A stretch of DNA of 64,000 nucleotides. Origin: Ceriagrion tenellum (taxonomy: Eukaryota; Arthropoda; Insecta; Odonata; Coenagrionidae). The notes below the pieces were generated by a model. The model saw only the letters and a list, made by a program, of their open reading frames with translations. It did no database searches and had not been told where the DNA came from. Positions 10,541 to 21,680 of this stretch are shown here, in pieces; the first letter of the stretch is position 1, and each line of letters opens with the position of its first letter. The DNA lies in NCBI GenBank assembly GCA_963169105.1, contig OY720639.1, positions 83,868,593-83,932,592 of the forward strand, in the 5' to 3' direction. The translations under genes and the position numbers were made by a program.

Positions 10541-11439
10541 TCCAGGCGTTCTATGGTACATATGCCGGTTTATCTACAATTGACATGCCCTCTTTGACCT
10601 CAGACTACGCAGTCGAGTGCCTCCAGGTTGTGCGATGCCTATCACCATTGAGAAAGATGAAGAGGGCGCCTGCTATGTCCCCTGGCCTGTCCGCCATCTT
10701 TGTTAACCCCGATTTCCCTATATCGCTCAAGGGCTAACGCACAACTTTTGAAATACTGCGCTATTTTTTATCGATAATTTATTATAAATCAGAATGCACT
10801 TACTTCTTCCATATGCATTTTCCTTTCATATGTAATTTATATATTAAAAATTGAAATAATTCGTATTCACGATGTGAACTATGGTAAAATCGAGTAGAAT
10901 GACTAGTATCAAGTACCCTATGAATGTTTCAAGAGTACTTGTCTTAAATTTAAACGACGCGGCGGTTTTCGAGGACAACGATAACACGTGCTTTCAGCTT
11001 TCATGAAAATCTCAACGGTAGTAGTACTTAGCTCGTCCACAAGGGCCGCGTAGTGTTTGCCCAGGGTCGTTCGATTCGATATTTCCCTAGCTCTATCGAT
11101 ATGGGTATTCGAACTACTTTCACCACACCACTGTCATTAATGTGAATACTAAGCATTTACTGCCATAGCGCGAGTCGCCATTTCGCTTATAAAAGCAATG
11201 CCAAATCAACAAAAACTTTGAAAAATCCCTACTATATTCATGGAAAATACACCAAAATAATCACAATAATGGCGGGCTTGTTTGTGTTGCGAAGACACGT
11301 ATCCAAGGAAGAATACAATCGATATTGGGCGACATTTACCGATAATAATCAAGTGTGAACACATTAAAGTCCAACAAAAACCTTGTAGAGTAGCTAATTT
11401 TTGTTTTAAATAGTACTCAGAGAGCAATTACAACATAAA
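10541..11439. other. Unassigned region
   Basis: No recognisable gene or repeat family. GC content is slightly raised near 10600-10730. Confidence 0.4.
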
Positions 11440-11800
11440 GTTGAAAATAAAGCCTATTCCTAGGGAAATATACTATTCCTAGGGATGTGTAGAGAAGAGT
11501 AGAAGCGGAGAGGAACATATGAAACACATTACAGAAAAGAAGAACAAGATGGATTGGACACACCCTGAGACACAATGGGTTTCTGGAGAACATAATTGAA
11601 GGCAAAATAAAGGTGAAAATCCCTAGAGAAAGACCCAGGAATAAGTTCATGGACCAAATTGAGAGGAAAGTACATAGGAAGAGATACCAGGAAGTATGTG
11701 AACTAGCATTAGATAGGGAAGGGTGGAGGGCTGCAGTCAATTAATTTTAGGATTAAACAACCAGTGATGACTTATTCCTGTGGATGAAACTTTCGCAATA
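11440..11800 (+). mobile_element. RTE-like LINE, 3' end fragment (copy 2)
   Basis: The forward strand encodes the ORF2 C-terminus with the conserved WIGHTLRHNGFLENIIEGK (about 11550-11610) and ALDREGWRAAV before the stop. This matches the RTE-type tail used by many arthropod ORF2 proteins. Upstream codons (RRVEAERN) are still readable, so about 110 residues of ORF2 survive with at least one stop. The 3' tail is short. Confidence 0.85.
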
Positions 11801-14339
11801 TTTTTAGTCTTGAGGTAGAAAAGCATTATTAGAAGAAAATATCTGAGCATATGGAAAAATAGCGTGGTCTCTAGTTATGGAAGACTTTTCCAGGGAAACT
11901 ATTGGGAATAGGAGAGGAGCAGCGATATATCAAAAATCATCCCAAACCAGTAGATAATTATAAGTAAGAATAACAGAATCCATACCAAAGGTTATGGCTG
12001 GAGTTGGACCCCAAGGGCATTTTCCAGATATGATCCTCTTCCGTGCTCCTTACAGGTGCAGTTGTTCACTGAGTTAAAATCCAAAGGTCACTCCCCAACA
12101 CCAAAAAACATAAGTCCCTCAAGCCAATGCTCCAAATGTATTTTTTTATCAGAAACAACAAACGTCTAACTCACAATCACAACACAATACACATTCCAAT
12201 GCCGCACTGTATTCCATACAAATATGAAGAGGCCATACAACGATCATTTGAGTCAGCGCTCAAATTCAAGTTCTTCAAACATACGACTGCCAGTACTTGA
12301 AGATAACTACAAACATAAGATCGATACACGTAAGTTTTCTCTCGCTGACTTGAATGCAAAAATTATGGTAACGTGTCTTTATGCATAGAAGTCCTTCTGG
12401 ACGCTAAATACTTCACACAATGAGTTCATGCGTGATTATTCCTTTCCTCTAATGCAAAAGGCCTTTCTAAAGCGTACTCACATAGAATTGAGAAGTAAAT
12501 TGGCTGTGCAGTGATGTTGATTAAGCCTTTACTCATGAGGAAAACTTAGGAGCCAAATACGTCACCGGACGAAAAAGGAATAATTTTTAGTTCGCGCTCA
12601 CGAGCGGGAAACACTCAACACTGCGATTCGACCCCTCGATATACTCTGGTGGTCACCCCCAGCTCCTCGATATTAGTACTCATACACACACACACACGTT
12701 TTAGTCAAAGCTATGAACGACAGGTAAGAGCTGAAACACCTCTGGGGGTAAAACCCACTTGCGCACAAAAAAACACCAACCAGCCGAGCGAAAGGAAGTT
12801 TTAACGCTCACTCGCCGTAAAGGTGCCGACGATCGCGGGGGAAAGGCAAGAGAACTCGGTCCTCAGAGGCGCTAATTACTCTACGCCTAAAGCAAAAAAA
12901 AGTCAGATCAAAGAGTTCAGAGAACCCTTAATGAGGGGTACCCTTCGTCGAAACGGAGGATTATTCTCTTGGAAGAGAAGAGGGGGAACCAGCGTAAACA
13001 CTATCTCGCGTTTGGGATTTTTCGTTCACTTCGAACACCACACCAAAGGGATAATATTCCCGTTTGAGTACCTTCCGCGGTGGAAAGGCAGACGCTCCGT
13101 CCTAGTCTACGCTCTGTTCGTGCTTCGGAACGGACTGGGGCTTATCAGCTGATGTTCATTTCTCCCTGGTTTCCCGAGTTCACCTGCTCTTGGTCCCGTT
13201 ATACACTTATCACTTCCGGCCGGTCGTAAAGGAGGAAGTTGGATCGCAGTGCAATCAGCCAAGAGCAAGGGTTACCTACGACAAACTCAAATATTTCTAA
13301 TAGATGCCAACCAGCTAACAGTTCGATTAGAGGACTATTATCCTCTTGACAATGTTTTGTAACACTATACGCCTTCGTGTTCTTACAAATTCCGCTTTGT
13401 CGTGCCCTTCTCATACTTTTTTCCGACCACAGCCGACTCGGATTGTGGACAGCATGCTAACACGCTATCCAGTTCCACTTTGAGAGAAGCGTCGGCCAGA
13501 AAAATTCCTCCGCATCATTGAATGTTATTATCACCTTCGTATCTTTAAGCTTTTCCAAACCACTCCACGTTCACCTCATCGCATCTACCGCCAGAAGCGA
13601 ATCAAAATGTTGGCAATGCGCCAAAAAAATCCAGCCATTACCACCCGAATTGTCGCGACTTCCAGGAGAATGCCTCCGGAAGTTCAGATATGATTGCCGT
13701 CTTGTTTTTCTTCAACTCCTCCCGACGCTCTATCCCTTCTCCCTCTTAAATTCTTTGACCCATGCCTTGGAGAAAACGAATCGTCAAACCACTGAATCTC
13801 GTGGGAAAAACCTTGAAAGGTGAAAAGATTTCAAGGACGGGAAAACGGGGAGACAAAACAAAATCGTTCGGGCTATCCGGGTGAATACGAGGAAGGCATA
13901 GACCGGTTCACGCTGGAGTATTTCCACCAGACATTAAGGAGGTAAATATGAAAAAGGCTGAAAGAAAGTCGGTAGAAAATAAATGTGTACTGCAGAGTAG
14001 TAAAAACCTTGTACACTTCACAAGGACGTCCAATCGGAATCACACAAGAGAAAAGTAGGTACTGGGAAAGCATAGATAGTTTTACTCCATTGCATTTCTG
14101 GATGACGTTAGACGCGGAAATGAAACGGGTAAGTAGGAGAATAGGAAAAAATGGAAAATCGATCGCAAAATAGAGTGGTATTGCGATATTGTCAACCTAT
14201 ATCTTAAATCTATAGGCTTTCACATTTGAATGTTTACATTCAATCTCATCACTCATCTGCCAGGAATTGAGAAAGCGGTAATGAAACTGGTAGAGAAGGA
14301 GGTCGAAGAGATAGGAATGCCTATCGCATAATTGCACTA
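11801..14339. other. Unassigned region
   Basis: A CA repeat lies at 12685-12697. GC-richer parts at 12780-13160 and 13430-13830 contain open frames of 109 (12823-13152) and 101 (13518-13823) codons. Neither shows a domain, signal peptide or splice context that I can recognise, so they are left uncalled. Confidence 0.4.
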
Positions 14340-15690
14340 GAGTGTGCGACACCATCGAAGCTAGACCTTGCCACAGGAGGATAACAATGCGCGCCGCCGC
14401 CCTTCAAAGCCCAGCGACGGAACACACACACGTTGGCTCGCACAAAATTCCGCGACGGCAAAACGTTCCCACCACGGCGGCAACCCGTCACATCACCATG
14501 GCAACGCCATGCGTCGCCAAGGGGAGGGAGAAGAGGGGGTTAAAGCAGAGTGGATTTTTCCGCCCCTCACCCCTATTCTTCCCCGAGACCGAGCACTCCA
14601 GTCAAAACTCACAACACCCTAGCGCCGGGGGCTTTACACTCGACACACGATCACCAAAGCCAGGACGCATTGTAAGACTGCCTCACACGAATCGGCGCCT
14701 CAGACCGAGTGGAGATGCATTGGGACAGGAGAGACGGAATAAGACGGAAAATCAAAATAATAACTAGGCGCTATCGTCAGCTAGCTGCGTGAACTAAAGC
14801 AGCAAAGCGATCCACATTTTAACACCCGATTCACGGGACGGAGCACTGGAGCAACATCTCCTCAGAAGCACGCAAGTAGGAATCGGACGACGGCTGAGAA
14901 AAATTTCACCAGCACCGGAAATCGAACCACTGGCCTAAATGTTTGAAAGTCAGAACCTCCACACCAGCCCGACCGATCTCTAACGCCCGTCCGCACACCC
15001 GGACGAAAGAAGAATACGATCGACAAACGGAAAGTTGAGAGAAGTCGGACTATTTCGTCCCCTCAGACCATGATACTCTTTCACTCATGCTTCCACTCCG
15101 TCCAGATCACAGACGATGAAGACACCACAGAGAAGGATGAAAGGAAAAGCCAAAATAAGTGCGCCGAAGAGATATAAAAAAAACAAGGTGTAAGGAACGC
15201 TGGGAACGTGAAGAACGAGCCTAACAATGGAACACGACACGTAAGATTGCGTCTGTTTTGTAGGTGAGGGACGGGAGGGAGACGGGTTGGTTAGGAGGTA
15301 GTTCGACGACTCGTGGAGGGGCGGCGTTGCGAGCGAGGAGTAATGGGGGGAGGGGATTAAGCCCGGAGGGTGTTCCAAGGGTCGGGGGGTGGGGAACTGT
15401 GACAGGGGCGGGGATAGAAAAAGGAAAGCGAGTTGGTTTAAGGGGTGGGAAGGATTTTGTTCGAGCTGAAGAGCGGAAGAGGTCTAGGGAATGGGAGCAC
15501 CACAAACTAATGCCCCGTTCACCCTACCACGGCACGTACCAACGAAACCTTGATTCATGCGTTCACATCAAGAGAATAGATGGAAAGACTCAATATGATA
15601 GCACAAAGGGAACACTGAAGCTCCTGAAATGCGCAATCTCCCACGGTGCATGGATCAATGTGCTGTGCTGTCAATGCACCGACTGCTAAA
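14340..15690. other. GC- and CpG-rich block, possible promoter or unknown exon region
   Basis: This stretch is clearly richer in G, C and CpG than its surroundings, for example around 14385-14500 and 15250-15420, the latter strongly G-rich on the plus strand. Overlapping open frames up to 141 codons exist in several frames on both strands (14342-14767 and 15264-15689 plus; 15085-15505 minus), as expected in stop-poor GC-rich DNA. No domain is recognised. It could be a decayed island or regulatory DNA; this is inference. Confidence 0.4.
14840..15000 (-). mobile_element. tRNA-derived SINE relic
   Basis: Read on the minus strand, a B-box-like GGTTCGATTTC sits near 14925, with TCGGGCTGGTGTGGAGGTTC before it and CGTCCGATTCCTACTTGCGTG after it. 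The layout parallels the better preserved SINE at 16683-17000 (which has GGTTGTAATCC and TAATCCGATCCCTACTTGAG). It is diverged and lacks the 3' half. Confidence 0.55.
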
Positions 15691-15839
15691 GTGTGGGCGC
15701 GGAATTGTAGCGGTACTGTGGATTAATATAAAGAAAAATGCATATGAAATAATTTACAAAAAATAACTAAATGAATTAAAATCAACGCACTAATTTGGCG
15801 TGTTGGAAGGAGCTTTCTAAGTAAAATGAAATTCCATGG

Positions 15840-15903
15840 TCCAAGACCGACCAGCGGAAGGATACCTATCCGATCGTTTACTGAAGTGATCGTCGGTCTT
15901 GGA
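15840..15903. repeat. 12-bp inverted repeat (hairpin)
   Basis: TCCAAGACCGAC at 15840-15851 is the exact reverse complement of GTCGGTCTTGGA at 15892-15903. A 40-base loop separates them. It lies directly before a dispersed repeat (15918-16115) and could be a small foldback element or a TIR remnant. Confidence 0.75.
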
Positions 15904-15917
15904 CGTCTAATTATGAG

Positions 15918-16115
15918 GGACTATTTTATGCCAGTTAATGTATATATAACTACTAGCGATATCGCCGCAGCAGACGTTGGCCCGCATTGACAAGGGGAAC
16001 ATGTGATCAGGCGCTTTCGTTATATTCTGTCAAATATACTTGTTTCCCGAAATGCCTGTTTTCTATTTTAATTATACTCGATCTTTCGAGAATTTATCCT
16101 GTCTTCCAACACGCG
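15918..16115 (+). repeat. Dispersed repeat R, copy 1
   Basis: About 200 bases match 18718-18925. Shared anchors are GCAGACGTTGGCCCGCATTG, GTTTCCCGAAATGCCTGT and CCTGTCTTC..AACACG. No coding potential or terminal repeats identify the class; an LTR fragment or DNA element piece are both possible. Confidence 0.7.
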
Positions 16116-16682
16116 CGATAGCCATGTTACGCGGAGTTATGCGGCTAGCAAAATCAGGTATCATATTCGTGCATATATGCCCCATCTACTCCTTACTTAA
16201 TCAGTTCGACTTATTTATATACCTTCGTTTTCTGCCCTTTTGGCATCCGTCTGATATCTCTAACTAGTTGGCGGTGAGTGTCCACATCCTTAATTGTCCA
16301 CGCCTCTCACAGTTAGGCTGAGTTCAAGGAATCGAATCTCTCCTGGTTGGTATTTTCAGCTTTTAAGGTATGGCTGAAAGCGTTTGGCTAAGTATTTATA
16401 CGCGCGAAAACTGGCTGTAGGACGAAAAGCTGTGAAAGTTATGGTCGATGAAGAAATTATTATCATTAAATCAGGATATCTGGCTACCGGAGGAACGCTC
16501 TGCATGATTCGCAACCTATTAATAAAATGCAAACGGCTAATTTTCAAGAAATCAGTTTCCCTATTCCTGTGAGATTCAGGATTTTGAAATAAGTTATCGT
16601 CACTGAAAAAATGAAACATTTAAGCGTTTGTACACCATATAAAGTTCACTTTTCTCATTTGTCTTCCAATAATTCTTTGAGG
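16116..16682. other. Unassigned region
   Basis: Nothing recognised. Short open frames overlap on both strands at 16356-16619 without domains. Confidence 0.4.
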
Positions 16683-17000
16683 TGGGTTGATTGGGTTGGA
16701 TTGAATTCTGGGGAGGTCACCAACAGCTAAGGTCATTTGCGCCGTACGGGACAGGTAAGGGAGGAAGGGTGGATAGAAGCCCGGCGCAGGCATTAGCCTG
16801 CTCTAAACGAAAGTCGCCAAGGGGACCCCGATTGAACGTCTCATCCGAAAGAAGGAGTACTGTACCGGAAAAGTCCACCACAAGACACTCAAGTAGGGAT
16901 CGGATTACCTCTGAAAAATATCCTCCTCCGTAGGGATTACAACCCTGGCCGTTCGTAAGGTTAGCCAGTACTCTGGTCCAACACCAACCCGATCCCCCGG
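16683..17000 (-). mobile_element. tRNA-derived SINE
   Basis: On the minus strand the element starts GGGGGATCGGGTTGGTGTTG (A-box-like), followed by the B-box-like GGTTGTAATCC at 16933-16944 and then the body GGATGAGACGTTCAATCG, CCCCTTGGCGACTTTCG and GACCTTAGCTGTTGG. The body resembles a SINE type common in arthropod genomes (by recollection). The length of about 320 bases and the internal pol III boxes fit. The 3' end near 16683 has no clear simple tail. Confidence 0.75.
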
Positions 17001-17067
17001 TAGGTTGATATTGATAAAAGGGTACCTCAACTGTTAACTTTAAACATTAACTACTTTATAGCGCTAT

Positions 17068-17629
17068 TTAAGGTAGTTTGAGCGAAATATCATTTTACAT
17101 AGAAATCAATGAATTTGGTCTCAATATAAAGTAAAATATCTCACCCTTCCAAAGACGCCAAAAATTCAAACCCTTACCACATTACTTTCGGAGATATTTA
17201 CCAAAAAATACCAGCCCTTCTACATGGGAAATGGTACGTGTATGCACTCCAGAGACACATTATTTACAAAAAGAGGAATTTTTAATACTTAGATGCCGTA
17301 TATAAACTAACAGCGAGTAGTTTGTATGTTTTCTCAACTATTTTTAAAATTAATCATATCGTCACCGCAGAAAATTCTTCGGGATATCAAAAAGCCTTCC
17401 GTTTTGAAGGAGTTTCAAACTCACCGCGCGAAAAAAATGAGTCAAGTTAAAGACTTATTTAGATATTTTCATTTCATTACTTACCATTTCTGTCATAAAA
17501 CACTATATTAGTGCACCATTTATAATGCAATATTTTATCCCTATGTCCTACAGCTGGTGAAATTAAAATGTATAATTCAAATATGGTCTCTATTATGACT
17601 AGGAAATTATCTTGCTCGGACTACCTTAA
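17068..17629 (+). mobile_element. TTAA-flanked MITE family 1, copy 2
   Basis: This copy is also 562 bases including both TTAA flanks (17068-17071 and 17626-17629). The left end reads GGTAGTTTGAGCGAAATATC; the right end carries TTGCTCGGACTACC, its inverted counterpart. The body aligns throughout with copies 1 and 3. Confidence 0.85.
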
Positions 17630-18180
17630 TAAACATTGATTCATCGTTTCCGGCTACTCCCCATAGCGATGATGGGTCGGCAAGGTTAAAGATCTAAAAA
17701 CTACGATGTCATGACTCGTAAACACGCAACGTTTTCCGCATACAACGCTATTCATGTAAAGGAGATTAGTGCGTTGATAGCGTGAACGGAGCATGAGAGG
17801 AATAGGCCTGCAGCACAACGAACGAACTGGAGAGGCCTGAGTGGAGGAAGGGGGCGAGAGGGTTGGCTTGGCTGTCGAAGGGGATGTAAGGAAGAGGCGA
17901 GGGGTGGGAAGAGAGAGGCCTGTGGGTGCCTTTGGCGAAACGGAATAAAAAAATATATATGACTCGGGGTGGGGAACGAGCGAGGGTGTGTGGGATGAGA
18001 GGAAACTTGACTACGCGGGTGCAGTCGAACAGAAAGCATTCATAAGCAGAAGGGAGAAAATCCAGAAAAGGAGTGCACGAGAAGGAAGTACCACACCGAT
18101 TTGGCGTTTAGTCACTAAGCTGATGGTTGGTTAGATCAGCTAGCGATTGAAGAGACTCGTGCTAAGTTTCACTGTTGTTT
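17630..18180. other. Unassigned region with purine-rich GC stretch
   Basis: A G/A-rich segment runs from about 17780 to 18010. A minus-strand open frame of 95 codons (17752-18039) is low-complexity and rich in S, P and H, and is not supported as a gene. Confidence 0.4.
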
Positions 18181-18525
18181 GTTCTTCTGTTGCTAGTTTT
18201 AAGATGAAATATTATAATATGTTACTTTCTGACCACTAAATGTTGTTATTATTTTGCATATTGTTGTAATTTTGTATATAGTTGTAATTAATGTAAATCC
18301 AGAAATGTATGCAGATGAATTTGTTATATGATATGATTTCCAAAAAACTTTGCGTTCAGCATTGTATAATGGTATTATTTTTATACTTAATTTTTTCATT
18401 ATGTTACTGTCCAAATTGTTGATTTTGCTCTTTAAGTTGCTCAAAAAAATGTAAATTCCTTTTTTTTAAGGGGTATATCCCCAGGACAATTAATAAATTA
18501 TTCATTCATTCATTCATTGTTCCAA
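18181..18525 (+). mobile_element. LINE 3' end with ATTC tail
   Basis: An AT-rich 3' UTR ends in GGGGTATATCCCCAGGACAA, then TTAATAAATTATTCATTC and an ATTC microsatellite at about 18495-18520. A short hairpin just before a simple-repeat tail is the normal ending of many CR1/Jockey-type LINEs. The coding part is not recognisable. Confidence 0.65.
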
Positions 18526-18679
18526 TGTGGATACAAGACTGGCACGTAGGGCCAAGGGCTTCATTATTTATACTGACAGCGACCATTCAAAATATGCAAT
18601 ACGATTTCAGGGAAATGCCAGGACAATGATCTAGAAGAGTCGAATAAGTGTAATAAAAAAGCATTAACAAATAGTACAC

Positions 18680-18716
18680 TCCGGGACCGGGAATCGAATC
18701 CGGGCCAACCGCTTAA
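18680..18716 (-). mobile_element. tRNA-like B-box fragment
   Basis: On the minus strand GGATTCGATTCCCGG is an excellent T-arm/B-box sequence, preceded by GGTTGGCCC. No A box follows the expected spacing, so this is a truncated tRNA-derived SINE or tRNA relic joined to repeat R. Confidence 0.5.
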
Positions 18717-18717
18717 C

Positions 18718-18925
18718 AGGACTATTTGATGCCTGTTCGTGTATATATACCTCTACTTGTGATATCGCCACAGCAGACGTTGGCCCGCATTGACACGGGG
18801 AACGTGTGATGAGGAGATTTCGCTATTTTCTGTTAAATATACTAGTTTCCCGAAATGCCTGTGTTCTACCGTCAATATACTCGACGCTCCGAGAATTCAC
18901 CCTGTCTTCTAACACGTGTAGCCAC
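18718..18925 (+). repeat. Dispersed repeat R, copy 2
   Basis: This is the partner of 15918-16115. Both begin GGACTATTT..ATGCC and share GCAGACGTTGGCCCGCATTG. It is separated from a B-box fragment on the left by only a few bases. Confidence 0.7.
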
Positions 18926-18959
18926 TCGACTGCTTCTAAGTTTCGCTATTAGGTTTATT

Positions 18960-19265
18960 TATTTAATTAATTTTAATATAATATAATATTTAATTACATT
19001 TCATAAATTTCATTTAATGTTAAGTAATAAAGCATTTATGTTTTACATGTTCCCTGCATGACTCTTGCGTCACGTTTACGTAGTTACATTATAGATTAAT
19101 TTCCTGGTTTATCTAGCATTTGTAGCATACCCATTATGTGGTGCATGCTGGTGTAAGTAGGAGCCTTCATTGTAGTTCATGAAGGTGATAAGTCAACCCC
19201 TGCCAAAACCCCTTGTGGTGGCTCGCTGGATAAAAAGTAGTTGTAGATGTATTAAGTAAACCCAA
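18960..19265 (+). mobile_element. CR1-like LINE 3' UTR, family A (copy 2)
   Basis: The sequence contains TGTTCCCTGCATGACTCTTG, GTAGTTACATTATAGATTA and CCCCTTGTGGTGGCTCGC before GTAGTTGTAGATGTA. It aligns with 4390-4735 and with the tail at 24640-24747. Confidence 0.75.
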
Positions 19266-19908
19266 CTTAAGTGCACATGCAGTGTAGACGAGGTATTACA
19301 TTCTAAAGAAGAGGAATATTTCAAATCACAGCTTTTCTCATAAAATTGATGAAAAAATTGCGCGCCATGGCCATGTTAGACGTTTCATTTTTTGCATACA
19401 AATTCAGGTAATTTTTCCATGCGCCAAAGACGCCAACTATTCTTGAACCTATGGCTGGTAATCAAGTCATTTTGCGAGAGGATGAGCCGACTCGTTTTAA
19501 GGGCAGAACTGCATAGCGAGGCGCGACCGAGAGCTTATTGATGAATTGAGAACGGGATTTAAATTAGTTCCGAGATAAACAGGAGCGGAAATACGACCAC
19601 GAACCCAACCTTCCGTGGGCAGAGTCACTGTGCGGGGCAATCAAAGGGAGACGGGGAGAGAGCTAACTAACGCTTGAGACGTCAGCGGAGCAGTAACGAG
19701 TGGACTCACTGGAGCGGCCGGGTGAATGAGGAAACGAATGCCTGAATGCAGGATAACGGATAGGTTTTACTGACACTCGACTCTTCATAATGATGAAAAG
19801 GGTCAAGAGTAGGTAAGTACTACCGTACGTGTGCAGCTTTCCAGTACACCTGTTTATCATCGTTCACTACGATATGCATCGCTCCAGACATATGACGACG
19901 GAAGTAAC
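19266..19908. other. Unassigned region
   Basis: Nothing recognised. Confidence 0.4.
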
Positions 19909-20442
19909 TTAAGGCAGTTTGAGCGAAATATCACTTTACCTATATATCACCCTTCTAATCACACCATAAATTCAACCCCTTACCGCATTACTTAACAAGA
20001 TATTTGCCAAAAAATATCAGCCCTTTTATATGGGAAATGGTTACAGGTATGCACTCCAGAGAGATATTATTTACAAAATGAGGCATTTCCTACCCTTAGA
20101 TCTCGTCAAAAAATACAAACAACAGTGTGTGATTTGTGCGTTTTCTCAACTATTTTTGAAATTTAATCATATTGTCACCACAATAAATTCTTCGGGATCA
20201 CAATAAACCTTCCGTTAGGACGGACTTTCAAACGTACCGCGTGAAAAAATGATTCAAGTTAAAGACTAATTTAGATATTTTCATTTGTTTACTTACAATT
20301 TCTGACATGTAAAAACTATATTATTGCACCATTAATAATGCAACATTTAATTCGAGTGTCTCACCGCAGTTGGAATTAAAATGTAAATATCGAATAGGGT
20401 TCCTATTATGATTAGGGAAATATCTCGCTCGCACTACCTTAA
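19909..20442 (+). mobile_element. TTAA-flanked MITE family 1, copy 3
   Basis: A 534-base copy lies between TTAA at 19909-19912 and TTAA at 20439-20442. The ends are GGCAGTTTGAGCGAAATATC and TCTCGCTCGCACTACC. It has a small internal deletion near 19945 relative to the other two. Confidence 0.85.
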
Positions 20443-20474
20443 GACTGATGATTTAGACTGTATACCTACCTACC

Positions 20475-21285
20475 TACTCTACGAAGAGTATTAATGTTAA
20501 TAATGAATATAGAATGGAAGGTCTACCATTAAAGCAGATATATCAAATAAAAGACCTAGAGGTTATATTTGATTCTTCAATGTCTTTTGCTCCACATATC
20601 TTTGACATAGCTCTCTCAGCTCAAAGATTATTGAGTTTTGTAAACCGAATGTCAAGGTTTTTTAAGTCTGAGAAATCTCTCAAAATGTTGTACTTCTTTG
20701 TAAGATGTCAGTTGGAGTATGCTTCTGTAGTATGGAATCCTCACGGTAAGAAACATGTTCAAATATTGGAGAGGGTACATAAAAGGTTTTTACGTTATCT
20801 ATATTATACCCAATATAATGTTTATCCAATGTATGAAAATTATGTTAGCTGCGAAACTTTGGTAAAAGTGTTTGATTTTCAATATTTGCAAAACAGAAGA
20901 ATCATGTGTGATCTATCTTACTTATTTAATTTACTTAATATTGGAGAAAATAGTGACTTAATTAGAAAAATTAATTTTGTAGTGCCTAGTATCAATGTGA
21001 GGTTATCAAGGAAATTTAAGTTGAGCATGGTAAAGTCAAACTACTGTGAAAACTCACCACTGAATAGCATGTGCCGATCTTTTAACATGTACTGTGAAAT
21101 AATTGATTTATGTCAAAAAAGAAGTCTCTTTTGGAAATTGATAAATGATATAGTTTCTTGATATGTTTCGAAATCTCTGTAAAATTCAATTGATTCCAAT
21201 ATGTTTTGTATTTTCTTCTTTTTTTGTTTTGTTTGCCCTGTAATTATTTTGTTGGGCAAACGTTAAACTCTATAAATAAATAAAT
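20475..21285 (+). mobile_element. 5'-truncated LINE copy 2 with uninterrupted end
   Basis: This copy starts abruptly after a TACC microsatellite, at the position matching base 806 of copy 1, and runs without interruption to the 3' terminus GGGCAAACGTTAAACTC plus AAATAAATAAAT. Nucleotide identity to copy 1 is about 95 percent, so the family was active fairly recently. Confidence 0.9.
20514..21161 (+). pseudogene. Non-LTR retrotransposon RT thumb and C-terminus (copy 2)
   Basis: A 215-codon open frame encodes the C-terminal third of a Jockey-superfamily-like RT protein: IYQIKDLEVIFDSSMSFAPH, then RCQLEYASVVWNPHGKKH, ILERVHKRFLRYLYYTQY and the terminal SLFWKLINDIVS before the stop. It begins downstream of the palm, so the catalytic YADD box, the endonuclease and ORF1 are absent and it cannot be active. 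It is the reference for where copy 1 was interrupted. The first Met is simply the first ATG inside the truncated frame. Confidence 0.9.
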
Positions 21286-21488
21286 ACCGACCCGGAAGCT
21301 CACCCTACACAATAATAACAGCAACCTGTTAACATGAAGGTAATGGCTATGCTGGTAGAACGTATTATTATGAGAAGCGGATATACAGACTTTTTTTACA
21401 CCAACATTTTATCAATGAGCCACCACGGTACAGAATCAAGTATTTCATTTAGGTACTGCATGGCACAAATCAATTTTCCAAAACACGA
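21286..21488. other. Unassigned spacer
   Basis: Nothing recognised. Confidence 0.3.
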
Positions 21489-21680
21489 CTAAAGTACCTT
21501 GAGCGAGATGGTTTCCTACTCATAATGGAGACCATATTCGATTAAAACGTTATAATTTCAGTAGCTGTAAGAAGTATGAATTAAATTTAGCATTATTATT
21601 GGTAAATAATATACTTTTATATGACTGAAATTCTAAATTATCAAATAAACATATCTATATAAATCTTAAACTTGACTCAT
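21489..21680 (-). mobile_element. MITE family 1 fragment, reverse orientation
   Basis: GTACCTTGAGCGAGATGG, then TACTCATAATGGAGACCATA, is the reverse complement of the right end of MITE family 1. The distal part has been lost or diverged by about 21680, where TTGACTCATTTTCTTC still matches the GAGTCAA stretch. Confidence 0.7.

Noticed and set aside
12823..13152. 109-codon plus-strand frame
   Set aside because: No recognisable domain, start context or splice signals; moderately GC-rich DNA where such frames occur by chance.
14342..14767. 141-codon plus-strand frame in the GC-rich block
   Set aside because: Several long frames overlap on both strands here, composition is low-complexity (R, T, P, H) and no homology is recognised.
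15264..15689. 141-codon plus-strand frame
   Set aside because: The first half is glycine and arginine from a G-rich tract; opposite-strand frames are equally long.
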